The notes below the pieces were generated by a model, which was not told where the DNA came from, searched no databases, and saw only the letters and a list, made by a program, of their open reading frames with translations. This document shows, in pieces, positions 1 through 11,154 of a DNA stretch of 64,000 nucleotides. Each line of letters starts with the position of its first letter. Position 1 is the first letter of the stretch. The position numbers were made by a program, and so were the translations under genes. Source of the DNA: Diadema setosum (lineage: Eukaryota > Echinodermata > Echinoidea > Diadematoida > Diadematidae); contig NC_092705.1 in assembly GCF_964275005.1 (NCBI RefSeq), positions 24,036,673 through 24,100,672 of the forward strand. The letters are read 5' to 3'.

Positions 1-59
1 AATGAAATTTGTAAGATCGCAAATGCTGATTTGCATTTTAACAAATATGTCGGAAAAGG

Positions 60-135
60 GGGAACCACGGGATTCGAACCTGTCATCTATACTGCTTTCC
101 AGGCAGCGACACTACCACTAGGCTATCCCTGGTCG
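60..135 (-). repeat. tRNA-like sequence, probable SINE head or tRNA pseudogene
   Basis: Read on the minus strand it has a box A-like stretch (TAGCCTAGTGGTAG), a four-pair anticodon stem around a seven-base loop with anticodon GGA, and a box B-like T arm (GGTTCGAATCC). The would-be acceptor strands (GGGATAG and GGTTCCC) pair over only four positions, and there is no long variable arm as tRNA-Ser would need. It is therefore better read as a tRNA-derived repeat or pseudogene than a working tRNA. If it is a SINE head, the body lies toward and beyond base 1. Confidence 0.5.
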
Positions 136-268
136 CCGGAAGCGGCACAATGAACTTGGAATAAATACCCAAGCTCCGAAATTCTGACATTGTGTCCAAG
201 GCGAACAAGGCATGTGATAGATATATTATAAGGGCTTTTCTTTTTCTCATTCATTTCTCCCTCTATAG

Positions 269-376
269 CGTTGGGTGGCGCTCACCACTTCAAATATCCC
301 TGAATTCTACTTCGATGACGAGGAAGGCGACATGGAAAAGAAGAACATCGGGTACACCGCGGTAGAGATGCGGTAA
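269..376 (+). CDS. Probable terminal coding exon of an unidentified gene
   Basis: A pyrimidine-rich tract (about 236-262) leads into TATAG, after which one frame reads 35 codons to a TAA. The C-terminal peptide is acidic then basic: it begins RWVALTTSNIPEF, continues with YFDDEEGDMEKKN and ends GYTAVEMR. Codon choice is mixed with many G/C third positions, unlike the AT-rich surroundings. I do not recognise the protein. The charged tail would suit a cytosolic C terminus of a membrane protein, but that is a guess. The upstream exons lie outside the window, and the tRNA-like repeat before it would be intronic. It could be a chance open stretch. Confidence 0.5.
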   Translation, partial: RWVALTTSNIPEFYFDDEEGDMEKKNIGYTAVEMR

Positions 377-540
377 CTTAGCGGTTACCGAAATCAAGTC
401 TTGCTCGAATCGCATTCTAAACTACAAATAGAATCTTTCCCAGTAGCCTGATCTTCCCACATTTTTCAGTATTGCAGCGAAATTGAGACTGATTTTCATA
501 GTGTAGCGTTTTTGGTGAATTGGTTTGTATAGTGCGTCAT

Positions 541-590
541 ATGTTTGTTTGTTTGTTTGTTTATTTTCCATCTGAGAAGATGGCTGGATA
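541..590 (-). repeat. SINE 3' end fragment with (TTTG)n tail
   Basis: Carries the same CCATCTGAGAAGATGGCTGG core next to a (TTTG)n run as the fuller SINE at 22790-23144 and the fragment at 6285-6365. On the minus strand the run becomes an AAAC-type tail, as expected of a retroposed 3' end. Confidence 0.6.
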
Positions 591-860
591 AAACTCAGTG
601 GGTGCGTTTAATAATACTTGAGTTTACTGATTTTTTTTTTCAAGGAAACTTTGATGTTATTGTTTCATTCAAGAAGTTTGTAACAACTAGTCTTATGTAG
701 TAAAATTTTGATTCTACGAAATGTAAAGTGTGCAAAGTCTTCGAGCATGTCGAGGAATTCGTGTTTTTACCGCCATATTTCCTGGAAATTATCTGGCACA
801 CTGAGGTTTAATGCATGTTTCTAATCGGCGCTCTTTTCTGCATAGAAAACATACATATAC

Positions 861-865
<5 letters not shown>
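591..865. other. No feature seen
   Basis: AT-rich sequence between the SINE fragment and the (TA)n tract. No open frame, RNA gene or repeat structure stands out. It may include the 3' UTR of the exon ending at 376, but I see no clear AATAAA signal. Confidence 0.4.

Positions 866-902
<37 letters not shown>
866..902. repeat. (TA)n microsatellite
   Basis: Uninterrupted TA repeat abutting the left end of the pogo-like MITE; the MITE's TA target site lies at its edge. Confidence 0.9.
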
Positions 903-905
<3 letters not shown>

Positions 906-1222
906 TTGAACCTCTCTTATCCGGCCTCCCTTTATCCGGATCTCTCTATTATACGGACGCAATCTCACCGTGATTTTTTTTTTTTAATACTAGTAATTAC
1001 GGGAGGAAAGGTGGATTCCCAACTCCGTGAGAACTCCTACACAAACACACATGAATTAAGGTTGCAGTATACACATTACTACGTGTGGTACTACAATGGG
1101 CTACATCAGTACATGTGTATGTATATGTACATGTATAAAGCATTGAGTCTCCCGTATCCGGCCAAATCCCTTATCCGGATGAGCCCCGGTCCCGACTTGT
1201 CCGGATACGAGAGGTTCAACTG
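903..1222. mobile_element. pogo/Tigger-like MITE, 320 bp
   Basis: The ends are inverted repeats of about 22 bp starting CAGTTGAACCTCTC and matching at all but one position, with TA on both outer sides. A second ATCCGG-containing motif recurs inside each end. CAGT-start termini and a TA target duplication are typical of pogo/Tigger DNA transposons. No transposase remains; a long open frame crossing its right end (906-1589) has no protein-like content. Confidence 0.8.
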
Positions 1223-2880
1223 TATATATATATGTGCTGATACTTGTGTCTGTGGCATAACGCAATCTTTGTACCAGTCGGTATGGACTGGAAAGGTAGA
1301 TGTATCTGATAGATACAAGCTAACTTCCTCGTATTTTTTATACATAAGCGATGCAAATGTGACCGGCAGTCTTTCAAGTTTAACTTTCAGCTGCAGTTTA
1401 CGACGTCAGTCATTCGTTATTTCGTTTGACTTTAGATTTGCTTCGACTGATTGCTTTCTGTATTATCATTGTACATGTACACATTGCAGAAAGGTTAAAA
1501 TAGAAACATCCGGCCCACACTTGAAAAAAAATTTCTTTTTAATCTGTCCGATAGCAAGTTTACATGCAGGGCTAATGAATACAGAGTAACGTAGGAGATC
1601 TATAAAACTCGTTAGACTATAATTCATAGTTAGGAAGATGTTAACTGTGGGCACCGAAATAGTGGTTATGTTAAAGGGTTACCTCTTCTGCGGACAAATC
1701 GAGGGGAATTGTCTTTGAAATTGACACTGTCGTTCTAACTATACACTGCGATAATGATTCACTTAGTTAATAGATGCAGCTTTCATTAATGAAAGCCATT
1801 TTCTCCCACCACGCTTCTTGATTGATGTCAATGAACCTTAACTTGCCTAATAAGTCTTGTTTCGCTTCCCCATTAACCTAAGACTACCTCACCAGGAATA
1901 ATTTGAATATGTGTTCGTAGGGCAGGAATAATCCCATAATCAGTAGAGTGTCTTTGCTCAAGGCCATATCCATGTCCAACAAAAGCGTCGTCGTACGGTG
2001 AAAATTATGGTGACTTGCCGCAGGTCACCCATAGTTTCAGGACGAAAGGGCAGGCAAACTCGCTTCACCGGCGCGCCTTATTTAGGACGATATGGCAAAG
2101 AGATGACTTGCTTAAGATTCTCCTATGTACGTACCTAGTCATTAAAGAACGAGGAGGTAACGAGGGAAGAAGGCAGCTTTTGAAACTTCCGGGGCGGGAA
2201 GGCGTGAGGACGACATCTTAAATGAGACCTCTGGATGATTTTCAGATTGTCACATTTGAACAACGATAATCATAATGAGTACAGAGTTTCAGAATTTATA
2301 GTGACTGGGATGAGGAATAAGAGTGTTTTCAAAATTTATGACAAATTGCAATGACAAGGATGATAACATGGCAGCCTCACCACAAGAATGTATGAGTTTG
2401 GGATCAAGGAAACAGAACAAAAGAAGAAGGTATACATATATTATTCTACACAGGTGAACTTATCGATCAAGCGGTATTCACGGAATTACACTGCTACATT
2501 TTTGAAATACGTGAGGCTCCTATGTCGTCAAGACTGTTCAGTGTAATTTTATGATTTTTCAGAGTACTGGTTTCTCTGCTCAAAGACCACAATAAATTCC
2601 AGAAATCTATACATGGAGCTCTCGATTTATGTACTACACGATGTGAAATGATAAAAATCGTATGGAATGACCCTTTAAAATTGATACGGCTCGAAGCTTC
2701 CTTCTTTTCCTAAACAATGCGCCTTGATTACTATAAACCGAGTTGCCAATTCACGGCTTCTGTCTTCCATTTTTCTGTAGTCATCATAAATCAAGCATTC
2801 AGTCGGCTCAAAAGAAACAAAAAAAAAATGTTTGCACAGAGAAAATTCGCAAGAGCTATTCGCCTAAATCTGCATTATAA
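1223..2880. other. No gene seen
   Basis: Open frames here are short and of low complexity or random composition. I found no repeat with clear ends and no RNA gene. Confidence 0.4.
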
Positions 2881-3085
2881 TTATTACAGAAGTTATATCA
2901 TCATCATCGTCATCAATTTTGTTATTATCATTATTGTTATTATTATTACTACTACTGTTATTATTACTGTTTGATTTGATTTGATTTGATTTGATTTGAT
3001 TTGATTTGATTGGTTATCATTATCATTATTCATTGTTATCATTATTATCATTAGTATTTATAATTATAATAATGATTATTATTAC

Positions 3086-3152
<67 letters not shown>

Positions 3153-3175
3153 GTTATTTTTATTATCGTTATTAC
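2881..3175. repeat. TTA/TCA-rich simple repeat with (TTTGA)n block
   Basis: Interrupted TTA/TCA trinucleotides surround a clean TTTGA pentanucleotide array at about 2970-3010 (eight units) and a long pure TTA run at about 3085-3150. Confidence 0.9.
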
Positions 3176-3425
3176 TTAGCCTCAAGTTCACATGTCAGGA
3201 CAAACTTTGACGTGGTCAGAGTTCAGAGGAGACCAAAAGGATACTGTTAATTCTCATTATGTACTCCGTCACCACTGAATTTAAGCCTTCCAATCCACTA
3301 GAATGATAAATTGCAATGCAATGCTATATTGTACATTTCAGTACGCGCTCACAAAGTTTTGTGAAAATTCTGTTAACTATCATGTCAACGTGTAAGGATG
3401 GATATTACGGTGTATGATAGGCAAT

Positions 3426-3468
3426 CTGTCAGATCATGGAGCTAGGTTGTAGCTCCATGGTCTGATAG
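3426..3468. repeat. Short hairpin, 18-bp arms
   Basis: CTGTCAGATCATGGAGCT and its near-exact inverse are separated by seven bases. The core CATGGAGCTA and its inverse recur as a second hairpin at 22693-22720. Confidence 0.7.
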
Positions 3469-3819
3469 AGGAAAAGTCAGTTATTCCGTATAAAAACAAC
3501 GGCGGAAGGTAATCCCCATTTTGAATGTGTATACCATCTGCAATTTTCTTGATGTCCTGTAGATATTACTCAGTTTTGATATTTTTTTTTTAGCTCGAAG
3601 TTTTAGCGTGCGTCCGAGTGAGTAGCTCACAAAGGCCGAAAGACTTAAAAAAAAGAAAAAAATGCTGGGACACGTCACCAGTGTCTTGTTTCCCAGGGTA
3701 TAGCGGCCAATGACCAACGTGAGCATTGGTGACTGCGTTGACACGCAATGAACTTCCATTCGAACCAAGACTGAAAGTCTTCCTTTAAAGGGACTGTAAC
3801 TTCACATAGATTTGATTCA

Positions 3820-3845
3820 CACAACACACACACACGCAATCACAA

Positions 3846-3899
<54 letters not shown>

Positions 3900-3905
3900 A
3901 CACAC
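3820..3905. repeat. (CA)n microsatellite
   Basis: Long CA run with two ATCA interruptions near its ends. Confidence 0.9.
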
Positions 3906-4195
3906 ACAAAAATCTGATTTTATTGTAGATATTCCTTAGTAGTAGGTTGTCTGAAACTGATAATTTCTGTGCAATGTCGTGAATGACTGTGTACGTATCA
4001 CTACAGGAATGTCAATAAAGAGGTTCCTATACATGCGGATGATGGAAAAAAAAAAGTATTTCGTTTTTTGGGTGTACTTTGTTCTGTTTCTGACGTAAAG
4101 GTGGAGTAATACTTTTTTCCAGATAAAGAAACTTTAGCTATACGTTTCCATTTTATTATGTGCAAATGAAAATGGAAATATGTATAGGAATGTGC

Positions 4196-4300
<105 letters not shown>

Positions 4301-4525
4301 TAATGCAATAAGAGTGCATTGATGTTTATGTAAGTATTTAATAATGTAATTGATAATAGAATATATATCCCGGAATGATACTAATTGTGTAGAGAATACA
4401 CATTCATAAATTTTAAACTAAAGTTTCAGGAACACCCAGACAGCCGTCTTTAGGCATGTACGCACACAGGCACACATAATCACATTTAAACATACATATT
4501 TATATTTAGTGTTTAATGTTTATAT

Positions 4526-4529
<4 letters not shown>

Positions 4530-4577
<48 letters not shown>
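4530..4577. repeat. (TA)n microsatellite
   Basis: Uninterrupted TA repeat following a short TGTGTG stretch. Confidence 0.9.
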
Positions 4578-4579
<2 letters not shown>

Positions 4580-4777
4580 AACAAAGGGAAAACTGACCAG
4601 AAACGAATGATAAATAGTGAATACTTCGAGAAAAAAAAATGGTTTCCATCGGGATTTAATTATGTTACGTAATGTGTGTGTGGTGCACACATATAAGCTT
4701 GTGACACTAAGCTTCTGACCACACGAGCATTAAGCATGTTGAGAATAAAGGGTTATGGGACAAACACTGTACTTGGG

Positions 4778-4850
4778 CTTTCTATAGCTCAGTCGGTAGA
4801 GCACCGGGCTAGCAATCTGGAGGTCTTGGGTTCGTATCCCAATGGAATCC
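4778..4850 (+). tRNA. tRNA-Ala(AGC)-like sequence, possibly a pseudogene
   Basis: It folds as a cloverleaf: a perfect GCTC/GAGC D stem, an anticodon stem of five pairs (two are G-T) with loop CTAGCAA giving anticodon AGC, and a perfect TTGGG/CCCAA T stem around TTCGTAT. The acceptor pairs at five of seven positions; the two outermost do not pair and position 1 is C rather than the usual G. A TTTT run follows at 4853, as a Pol III terminator would. Either a diverged gene or, more likely, a pseudogene or tRNA-derived repeat. No CCA is encoded, as expected in animals. Confidence 0.5.
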
Positions 4851-4894
4851 CATTTTCTTTGCTCAAACTTTGCACTATATATACAACAATTTGT

Positions 4895-4897
<3 letters not shown>

Positions 4898-4940
<43 letters not shown>
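4898..4940. repeat. (TA)n microsatellite
   Basis: TA run between the tRNA-like sequence and the MITE at 4947. Confidence 0.9.
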
Positions 4941-4943
<3 letters not shown>

Positions 4944-4946
4944 TGA

Positions 4947-5309
4947 AGGGATGGTACAGTATTGGTGGATATAAGAATTGGGCTTTCAACTTTTTGCGAG
5001 ATACCAAGAAAACACTTATGAAATAGTACAGAGCATACCATTTTAAGAGGAATTCAAAGTTTATTTGATAAAAATCGGGTTTGGAATGACTGAAACATCC
5101 AAAAACAAAGTAAAACCAAGCGATCGTAATAAAATGTGGGTCCCACACTTTCTCAGAATATCTCAGCCATATTAAAACCAATTTTCATCAAATAAACGTT
5201 GAATTCCTCATGAAAATACATGCTCTTTCATATTTCATAAGAGGTCTCTCATTATCTCACCAAACCTGAAATTAGGTCTCAACCAGAACTACTCTAGTAT
5301 ACCATCCCT
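4947..5309. mobile_element. TTAA-flanked MITE, family A (copy 1)
   Basis: Inverted ends of the form AGGGATGGTAC...GTACCATCCCT, right flank TTAA, left flank decayed to TTGA. Related copies lie at 6437, 8079, 52257, 58713 and 59091. Internal sequence is itself largely palindromic, with the shared motif TTCATCAAATAAAC. No coding capacity. Confidence 0.75.
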
Positions 5310-5760
5310 TTAAACTACTGTTATATTAAAGAGAGAGATAGTACAGCTGAACTGCATGACGAAGAACCCTCTTCCACATACCATGGTTGGGAAATACAAT
5401 ATCTCACATAATGTAGGAGCTGTTAGATGAAAAGCGATACAATACATTGTACGTGTATAATGCAGACGATGAGTGCACGAGTATAGCAGCAGGCATGAAA
5501 AAATAAAACATTAAAAAAAGAAACAGAAATCGCCTTGCAGTCCTGTTTCCATCAGCATGAAATTTTTACCAGTAGGAGACATGTGTACCGTAGAAAGTCA
5601 CAATTGCCAAGAAGAATAATTCATATCTAACTGGAGGAGTTTTTGATGACATCCTTTTTTTTTTTTTTTACGTGACGATCGAGTACATTAGCGGTTGGTG
5701 ATGCGAGGATTGAGGCAACTTCAAATCATGAATAATTTCAGAAGAGGATAACGAAAGAAC
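5310..5760. other. No feature seen
   Basis: AT-rich non-repetitive sequence with a short poly-T at about 5656. No gene signal. Confidence 0.4.
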
Positions 5761-6042
5761 TGTGCGGATTTATACAATACCTCGCCTGTTTCACTTCCTT
5801 CCTCTTGCTCATTTACAATGTACACGCACATACATACACACACACGCACACTTTTTTGTTTTGTTTTATGATATTCTCTATTTGAGTTTCATTCAATATC
5901 AGGTCCATGTTGACAATGAAATTACTAAGAACAACAACAAAAAAGCAGCTGTATTCTTCTTTCTTGTGCTGCTAAATAATTTTTTTTTTCAACATAAGAG
6001 TACAATATATTTTGGGGTTGTTGTTTTTTTTTTCGTCAACAC

Positions 6043-6083
<41 letters not shown>
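6043..6083. repeat. (CA)n microsatellite
   Basis: CA repeat ending directly at the GGGGCGGATCCAGG end of the following element. Confidence 0.9.
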
Positions 6084-6085
<2 letters not shown>

Positions 6086-6284
6086 GGCGGATCCAGGGAT
6101 TACGCAAAGGGGGCGCAAAGCAATTTGTATTTCTGGTGCCACTTCTGGGTTTTAATCAGGTGACAAGCAAAAAGCAAAATTTTCTCGTTTTCTAGTGCCA
6201 CTTCCGGGTTTAATCAGCTGATAAGCAAAGAAATAAAAATAAAAATAAAAAAGGCTTAAGCGCAATTTTCTGGTGCCACTACAA
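6083..6284. mobile_element. One end of a CAGGGGCGGATCC-type MITE
   Basis: Starts with CAGGGGCGGATCCAGG, the same terminus as the intact element at 32731-32884. Internally it repeats a unit containing TCTGGTGCCACTTC at about 6131 and 6193 (and in part at 6270). The opposite terminus is missing; the SINE fragment at 6285 lies where it would be expected. Confidence 0.55.
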
Positions 6285-6365
6285 TTGTTTGTTTGTTTGT
6301 TCATTTTCCATCTGAGAAGATGGCTGGATAGCCAGTATTCAGATATTTGGCTGATTTGGCTGGTC
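6285..6365 (-). repeat. SINE 3' fragment with (TTTG)n tail
   Basis: Same core as 541-590 and 22790-23144, extending further into the body (GGATAGCCAGTATTCAG). Confidence 0.65.
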
Positions 6366-6436
6366 ATCGTGCGATTTCATGCATTTATTCAAAAATATAT
6401 ATATTCAAAAAAGTAAATTTAAGGGGCGCGTGCTTT

Positions 6437-6630
6437 ATTTATACACTTTATTACGATCGCTTTGTTTTACATTGTTTTTGGATGTTTCAGTCATTCCAAA
6501 ACCGATTTTCATCCAATAAACTTTGAATTCGTCTCAAAATGGTATGCTCTCAATATCATAAGTGTTTTCTTGGCATCTCGCAAAAAGTTAAAAGTACAAT
6601 TCTCATTTCCACCAATACTGTACCATCCCT
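6437..6630. mobile_element. TTAA-flanked MITE, family A (half copy)
   Basis: Only the right half is present, ending GTACCATCCCT followed by TTAA at 6631. It matches the right half of the copies at 52257 and 58713, including TTTTTGGATGTTTCAGTCAT. Confidence 0.75.
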
Positions 6631-6634
6631 TTAA

Positions 6635-8078
6635 CATTCCGCTTTGCAAATCCACAATGAAGATAAATCAAACTGGCCTGAAGTTATGCTAATCTACCAA
6701 ATATTACGACAATTGTGAAGCCACAGATAAAAAAGGAAAGAAATATTTATAAAATGTAAATATCGGGAATTGATATAACCAACAGCCTCAATTACAGCAA
6801 TGAATGTTAGATTTCTACATGGAAAAATCGAGGGGATTTATTTCGTAGATTTCTAGGCTTACAACATAAAAATCAGTCAATTGAAATACTAATGAGGGTC
6901 TGTACAAATTTATTCAAACATATCCCAATCCTCGGCTTACTTTACTGTTTGAAATAAAAATCTTTTCCAAGCCAATCTCATGTCAGAAACTTGCGTGACT
7001 TTGTGTGAAGTAGCCAGAAATTCAGTCAATAAAGTTTTAGGGAACTTTTCTGAAAATCGGCTACTCTGAATTTGTCTGCACATCTTATATCGTAATACGA
7101 AACTGGTTAAAAGTAGTTAAATCTGCTCGAATCATATTATGAAGAAAAAATACAAATATCGTCAATTTGAGAGAAACAGAAGCTTTCATCTTATAAAAAA
7201 AGATACAAAGTTAAGAATTGGTCGTAAATCTAACCAAAAAAAAAAAAGAAGAAGAATATTTCATAAAGTTCTGCAACCGAAACAAGCAATCAACATCATA
7301 GACCATTTTCTCTTCCTCATGAAATTAAAAAAAAAATGAATAATAAAAGATATAATTAACAGATTAAGCACCGAAATGAAAGAAATGTATAATCGTATAT
7401 TTGATGGGGTGAAACCACTATACCATATGCATGGAGCAGCATACAACATAAATGCTACAGCGGCTTTAAATGCTATATTCATCAGAATATTTAAATCTGT
7501 TCTTCCTTCTGTTCTCCCTTCTGTTGACCTGATCTCAAATCAATCTCTTCGTGTTTGCGAGATCCTTGAAAACACACCAACTAGATTACTATCATATACA
7601 TAAATCAAACAGCAATTCAAACGTAAAAACGGTGAATGACACTCCCAGAACATCCCATTATCAGCTGATTACATATTTTCGTCGCCGTGCAGTCGACGGA
7701 GGGATTTCAATCCTACACCACGTCACATACACTCCTGATATTCTCTTCATTGTTCAATCTACTCCTCCCTAGGGCCCCGTTCACATTATTCAATAAGGAT
7801 TGCCATTACCCACTTTCACACCTTTTCCAATAGCATCTATTGAGTTAGAGGACCTATGCAGAGCAAGTACATGTTGCTTGTGTTGATTCATGATACCTTC
7901 AACATCACTTATATTGTAAAACGAATAATTATCTTAATATTATGTGCCGTAAATTTTCATCAGATTACTTGGGTGTACTACCACCACCACCACCACAACA
8001 ACAACAACAACAACAAAAGTCCAAGCCAAGATTCTGCAACACAAGTCAACATACATTTGCATTACATAGTTCCTTGGA
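6635..8078. other. No gene seen
   Basis: A-rich and T-rich sequence with short low-complexity frames. A (CCA)(CAA) trinucleotide run sits at about 7980-8016. Confidence 0.4.
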
Positions 8079-8425
8079 AGGGATTGTGTAGTTTTAGTTG
8101 AGATGGGGGATTCAGAAAAAAGAAACCTCATCAAATACCAAAGAGCACGCAGTTCTAGGAGGAATTCAAAGTTTATTTGATGAAAATCGGTTTTGAAATG
8201 AAAATAATATTTTAGAAAAACAAAATAAAACAAAGTGGTCCTGACCAAAAGTGGGTTCCACCTTTTATCATGACATCATTGCTTCTGAATATCTCAGCCA
8301 TTTCACAGCCAATTTTCATAACACACACTTTTAATCCGTTGAATTCTTCTAACAAGAGATTTTTCTTTGTCTCACAAAAAGTTGGAAATCCGAAGCCCCA
8401 TCTAAACCAAAACTATATCATCCCT
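8079..8425. mobile_element. TTAA-flanked MITE, family A (copy 3)
   Basis: Left end AAGGGATTGTGTAG, right end ATCATCCCT followed by TTAA. It shares GAATTCAAAGTTTATTTGAT with copy 1. More diverged than the copies at 52 kb. Confidence 0.65.
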
Positions 8426-8429
8426 TTAA

Positions 8430-10090
8430 ATCACGTCATTCAAGAACGTTCTCACCAGTCAGGACTCAGGAATCTAACATCTACTCATAAGGTATCTTGC
8501 TTGATATTGAGAGTACTCTCCACTGTACAAAACTCGATGTTCTCTTACCGCCGTTCTATATTTACATTAAGCTCAAGCTGTAAGGTATCTTCCTGACAAA
8601 TGAGCAAAATAGGCTAGCCATCTGTAGGATTTACAATATAATGTGAATATTCAAGAAAAGGCAAAATACACGTCGACGATATCGCTACATCACAGTATCC
8701 ATCTGTATAGTGCACTCCCGCTATAACCAAGTACTCGGGACTGGCTGTTATTTTGTGTGTTTGTTTGTTTGTTTGTTATTCGTTACATCGAAATTTCGTT
8801 GAAGCCAAATTTTATGGTGTATAATGATATAGATGATGATTTTGGGATCTGAATTTCGATGTCGTTGTACAGAAAACTTCATTTTAACCATGTTCGTTTA
8901 CAAGGAGTGCACTGTACGATACAGGCATGTATAATTTATGATATAAAGGCACAATAAATACAAATGTAACATTCTCCAATTCATTTAAGGAACGTACAAA
9001 GAAAGAAATGAAAACAAAGTAAATGAAAAATGTCAAAATAGTGTGCTTTCTCTAACTACAATGTACGTGTGACACCAGTTAGAAAATGATTTGATTAAAT
9101 CTCCCACAATTCAAGCAGGTGATTTGCTAATCGTAATACATTATGACCCACGCGTGACATTTACAAAGCATTCGACATCGCCATAAACCACTTGATATCT
9201 ATTTAGGACACCGGATGAAGGTATGGACAATGAAGCATTCATCTGAATAAATCTAACTTTCTTGTGCCTCGCTTTATCTACGCTATCTAGCTCTTTCTTT
9301 CTATTTTTTTTTTCATCTGTTTCCTTTTTATCTCGCTGTAAATCTCTCACACCATGAACACTAAAAGGATCTTTGCTCACATTCAATATTCACACGTACC
9401 GTCTCACATCCTGTCTCTTTATTCATCCGTCACCATCTTCATTCTAGAAGACTTGCACGTGTTCATTAAATCGAGCGCTGATTATCATCTCTCGTTTGAA
9501 TGGGGCACTTTGACTCTTTCCACGCGTTTGACAACCTAACGAATTTGTATGGGTCCACTTAAAGGCACTGCGAATCGGGACAAGGCAATGTAATAATCCT
9601 TCATCGTTCTCGCTTACCAAACTCGAGTCAATCTTCTCTTCAGCATGATTACATGCGATACAAAAGTGTGCCATATATACAAAAAGAGGTTGAAAGGTGT
9701 ACAAGCACTTCATAACACCTCCCCTTCGTCAAACGTAAATACAGGTTTTAGCATGGTGACATCCAGATCTCCGAGAGCACCTTTTGCTTGATATCATAAT
9801 AAGTAAACCGAAGAATGCATGCCATTCGTTTGGTTTTTCTTTTTTCAGGCACGGTGTATAATTTACTTGACATAATTATTATACAACACACCGCTTTATT
9901 CTTCAATCAAAGACCAGAAGGTGGTATATCAAGGCATGTATTGATAACTCCCTAGGCCTACAGTAAAACCGATTTTCGGTTGTAACTTGATCAACTTCAG
10001 GCGAGATCTACTGGAGATTGTGAAGACTTGCGACAGGGTCCTTTACAGTTTTCATGTATTAGGATTAGGAAAATGACCAAGGCCAATTTA
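8430..10090. other. No gene seen
   Basis: No convincing exon or repeat boundary. A (TTTG)n run lies at about 8759-8776. Confidence 0.4.
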
Positions 10091-10094
10091 GAAC

Positions 10095-10095
<1 letters not shown>

Positions 10096-10181
<86 letters not shown>

Positions 10182-10196
10182 AAACATATATATATA
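10096..10196. repeat. Long (TA)n microsatellite
   Basis: About 100 bases of TA with two G interruptions and an AAAC break near its right end. Confidence 0.9.
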
Positions 10197-10199
10197 CAG

Positions 10200-11154
10200 G
10201 TATCTTGTCTGAGGAGCATCAGTTTCTCTCACTGAAGGCCCAGTAGCGTGGGGATTCATTGGCAAACCACGAATAGCACCAGTCGGCGAATGTGTGCATC
10301 AAATCGTAGGCCGAAGCTCATCGGTAACCATCGACTCCTGTCGAGATTCTTCGGCTGTGTGTGTAGGCCTACTTTAATACACAGAGATCAGTGATAAAAC
10401 TGTACACACTTCGTTCCGAGAATTCTCGAATACATCCGAGCCGAGCCATGCCTTCCCACACCATGGTATCCCCACCCTAAATCGGGTTCTTATAAGTCTT
10501 CGCTTGTTTATCCGACGTGACATCATTAATTATTCTGATTATCGCCTGGTGATGTTGACAGATGGACGGCATGTTCCATTGCGATACAATGTAATGCAAA
10601 TACCATACCCAAATCCTAAAAGCACTTGTAACCATATTCTTATCAATTATTCCCTTCTGTAATGCACTTATATCGTTTACAGTGAGGCACGTTCGCGACC
10701 ATGGCTTACTTCCTCTCTTTGTCATTGGGTTGGTCAAATTGATAAGTTGTGCATGCCGTGACATCATCGCATCTTTAAAGACCAAGAGAGCTGCACGTGT
10801 CGCACAAGGGAAGAAAACAAAATATCCCGGCAACCATGATTATGATACAAACACTAAGCATCATAAAAACATTACTGAGTACAACTGGGTGCAAAAGTAG
10901 TAATGTGAGTGCCTCCTAAAGCATTCTATTCATTTTTACAATACACAAGAGAAAAATTCAGAACAATCGACGTAAGAAATCGTTTTTGCCACAAAACGTT
11001 ACTTAAGAAAATGTGTAATAATTAGAAAATGTGACTTTAGAAAATTTGATCTTGGTATATAGGAAAGACAAGAAAGAGCATACACTGCAAGGCAATGAGA
11101 GAATATTGTTCTAGATTCTACATAGAATTCACAAGTGGTATTACATTCAACCCG
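10200..11154. other. 3' flank of the GPCR, no gene seen
   Basis: Lies downstream of the receptor's stop codon on the minus strand. Open frames on both strands at 10477-10900 overlap one another and show no recognisable motifs. Confidence 0.4.

Noticed and set aside
906-1589. 227-residue open frame on the + strand
   Set aside because: It begins inside a pogo-like MITE and crosses its end; composition is random and no domain is visible.
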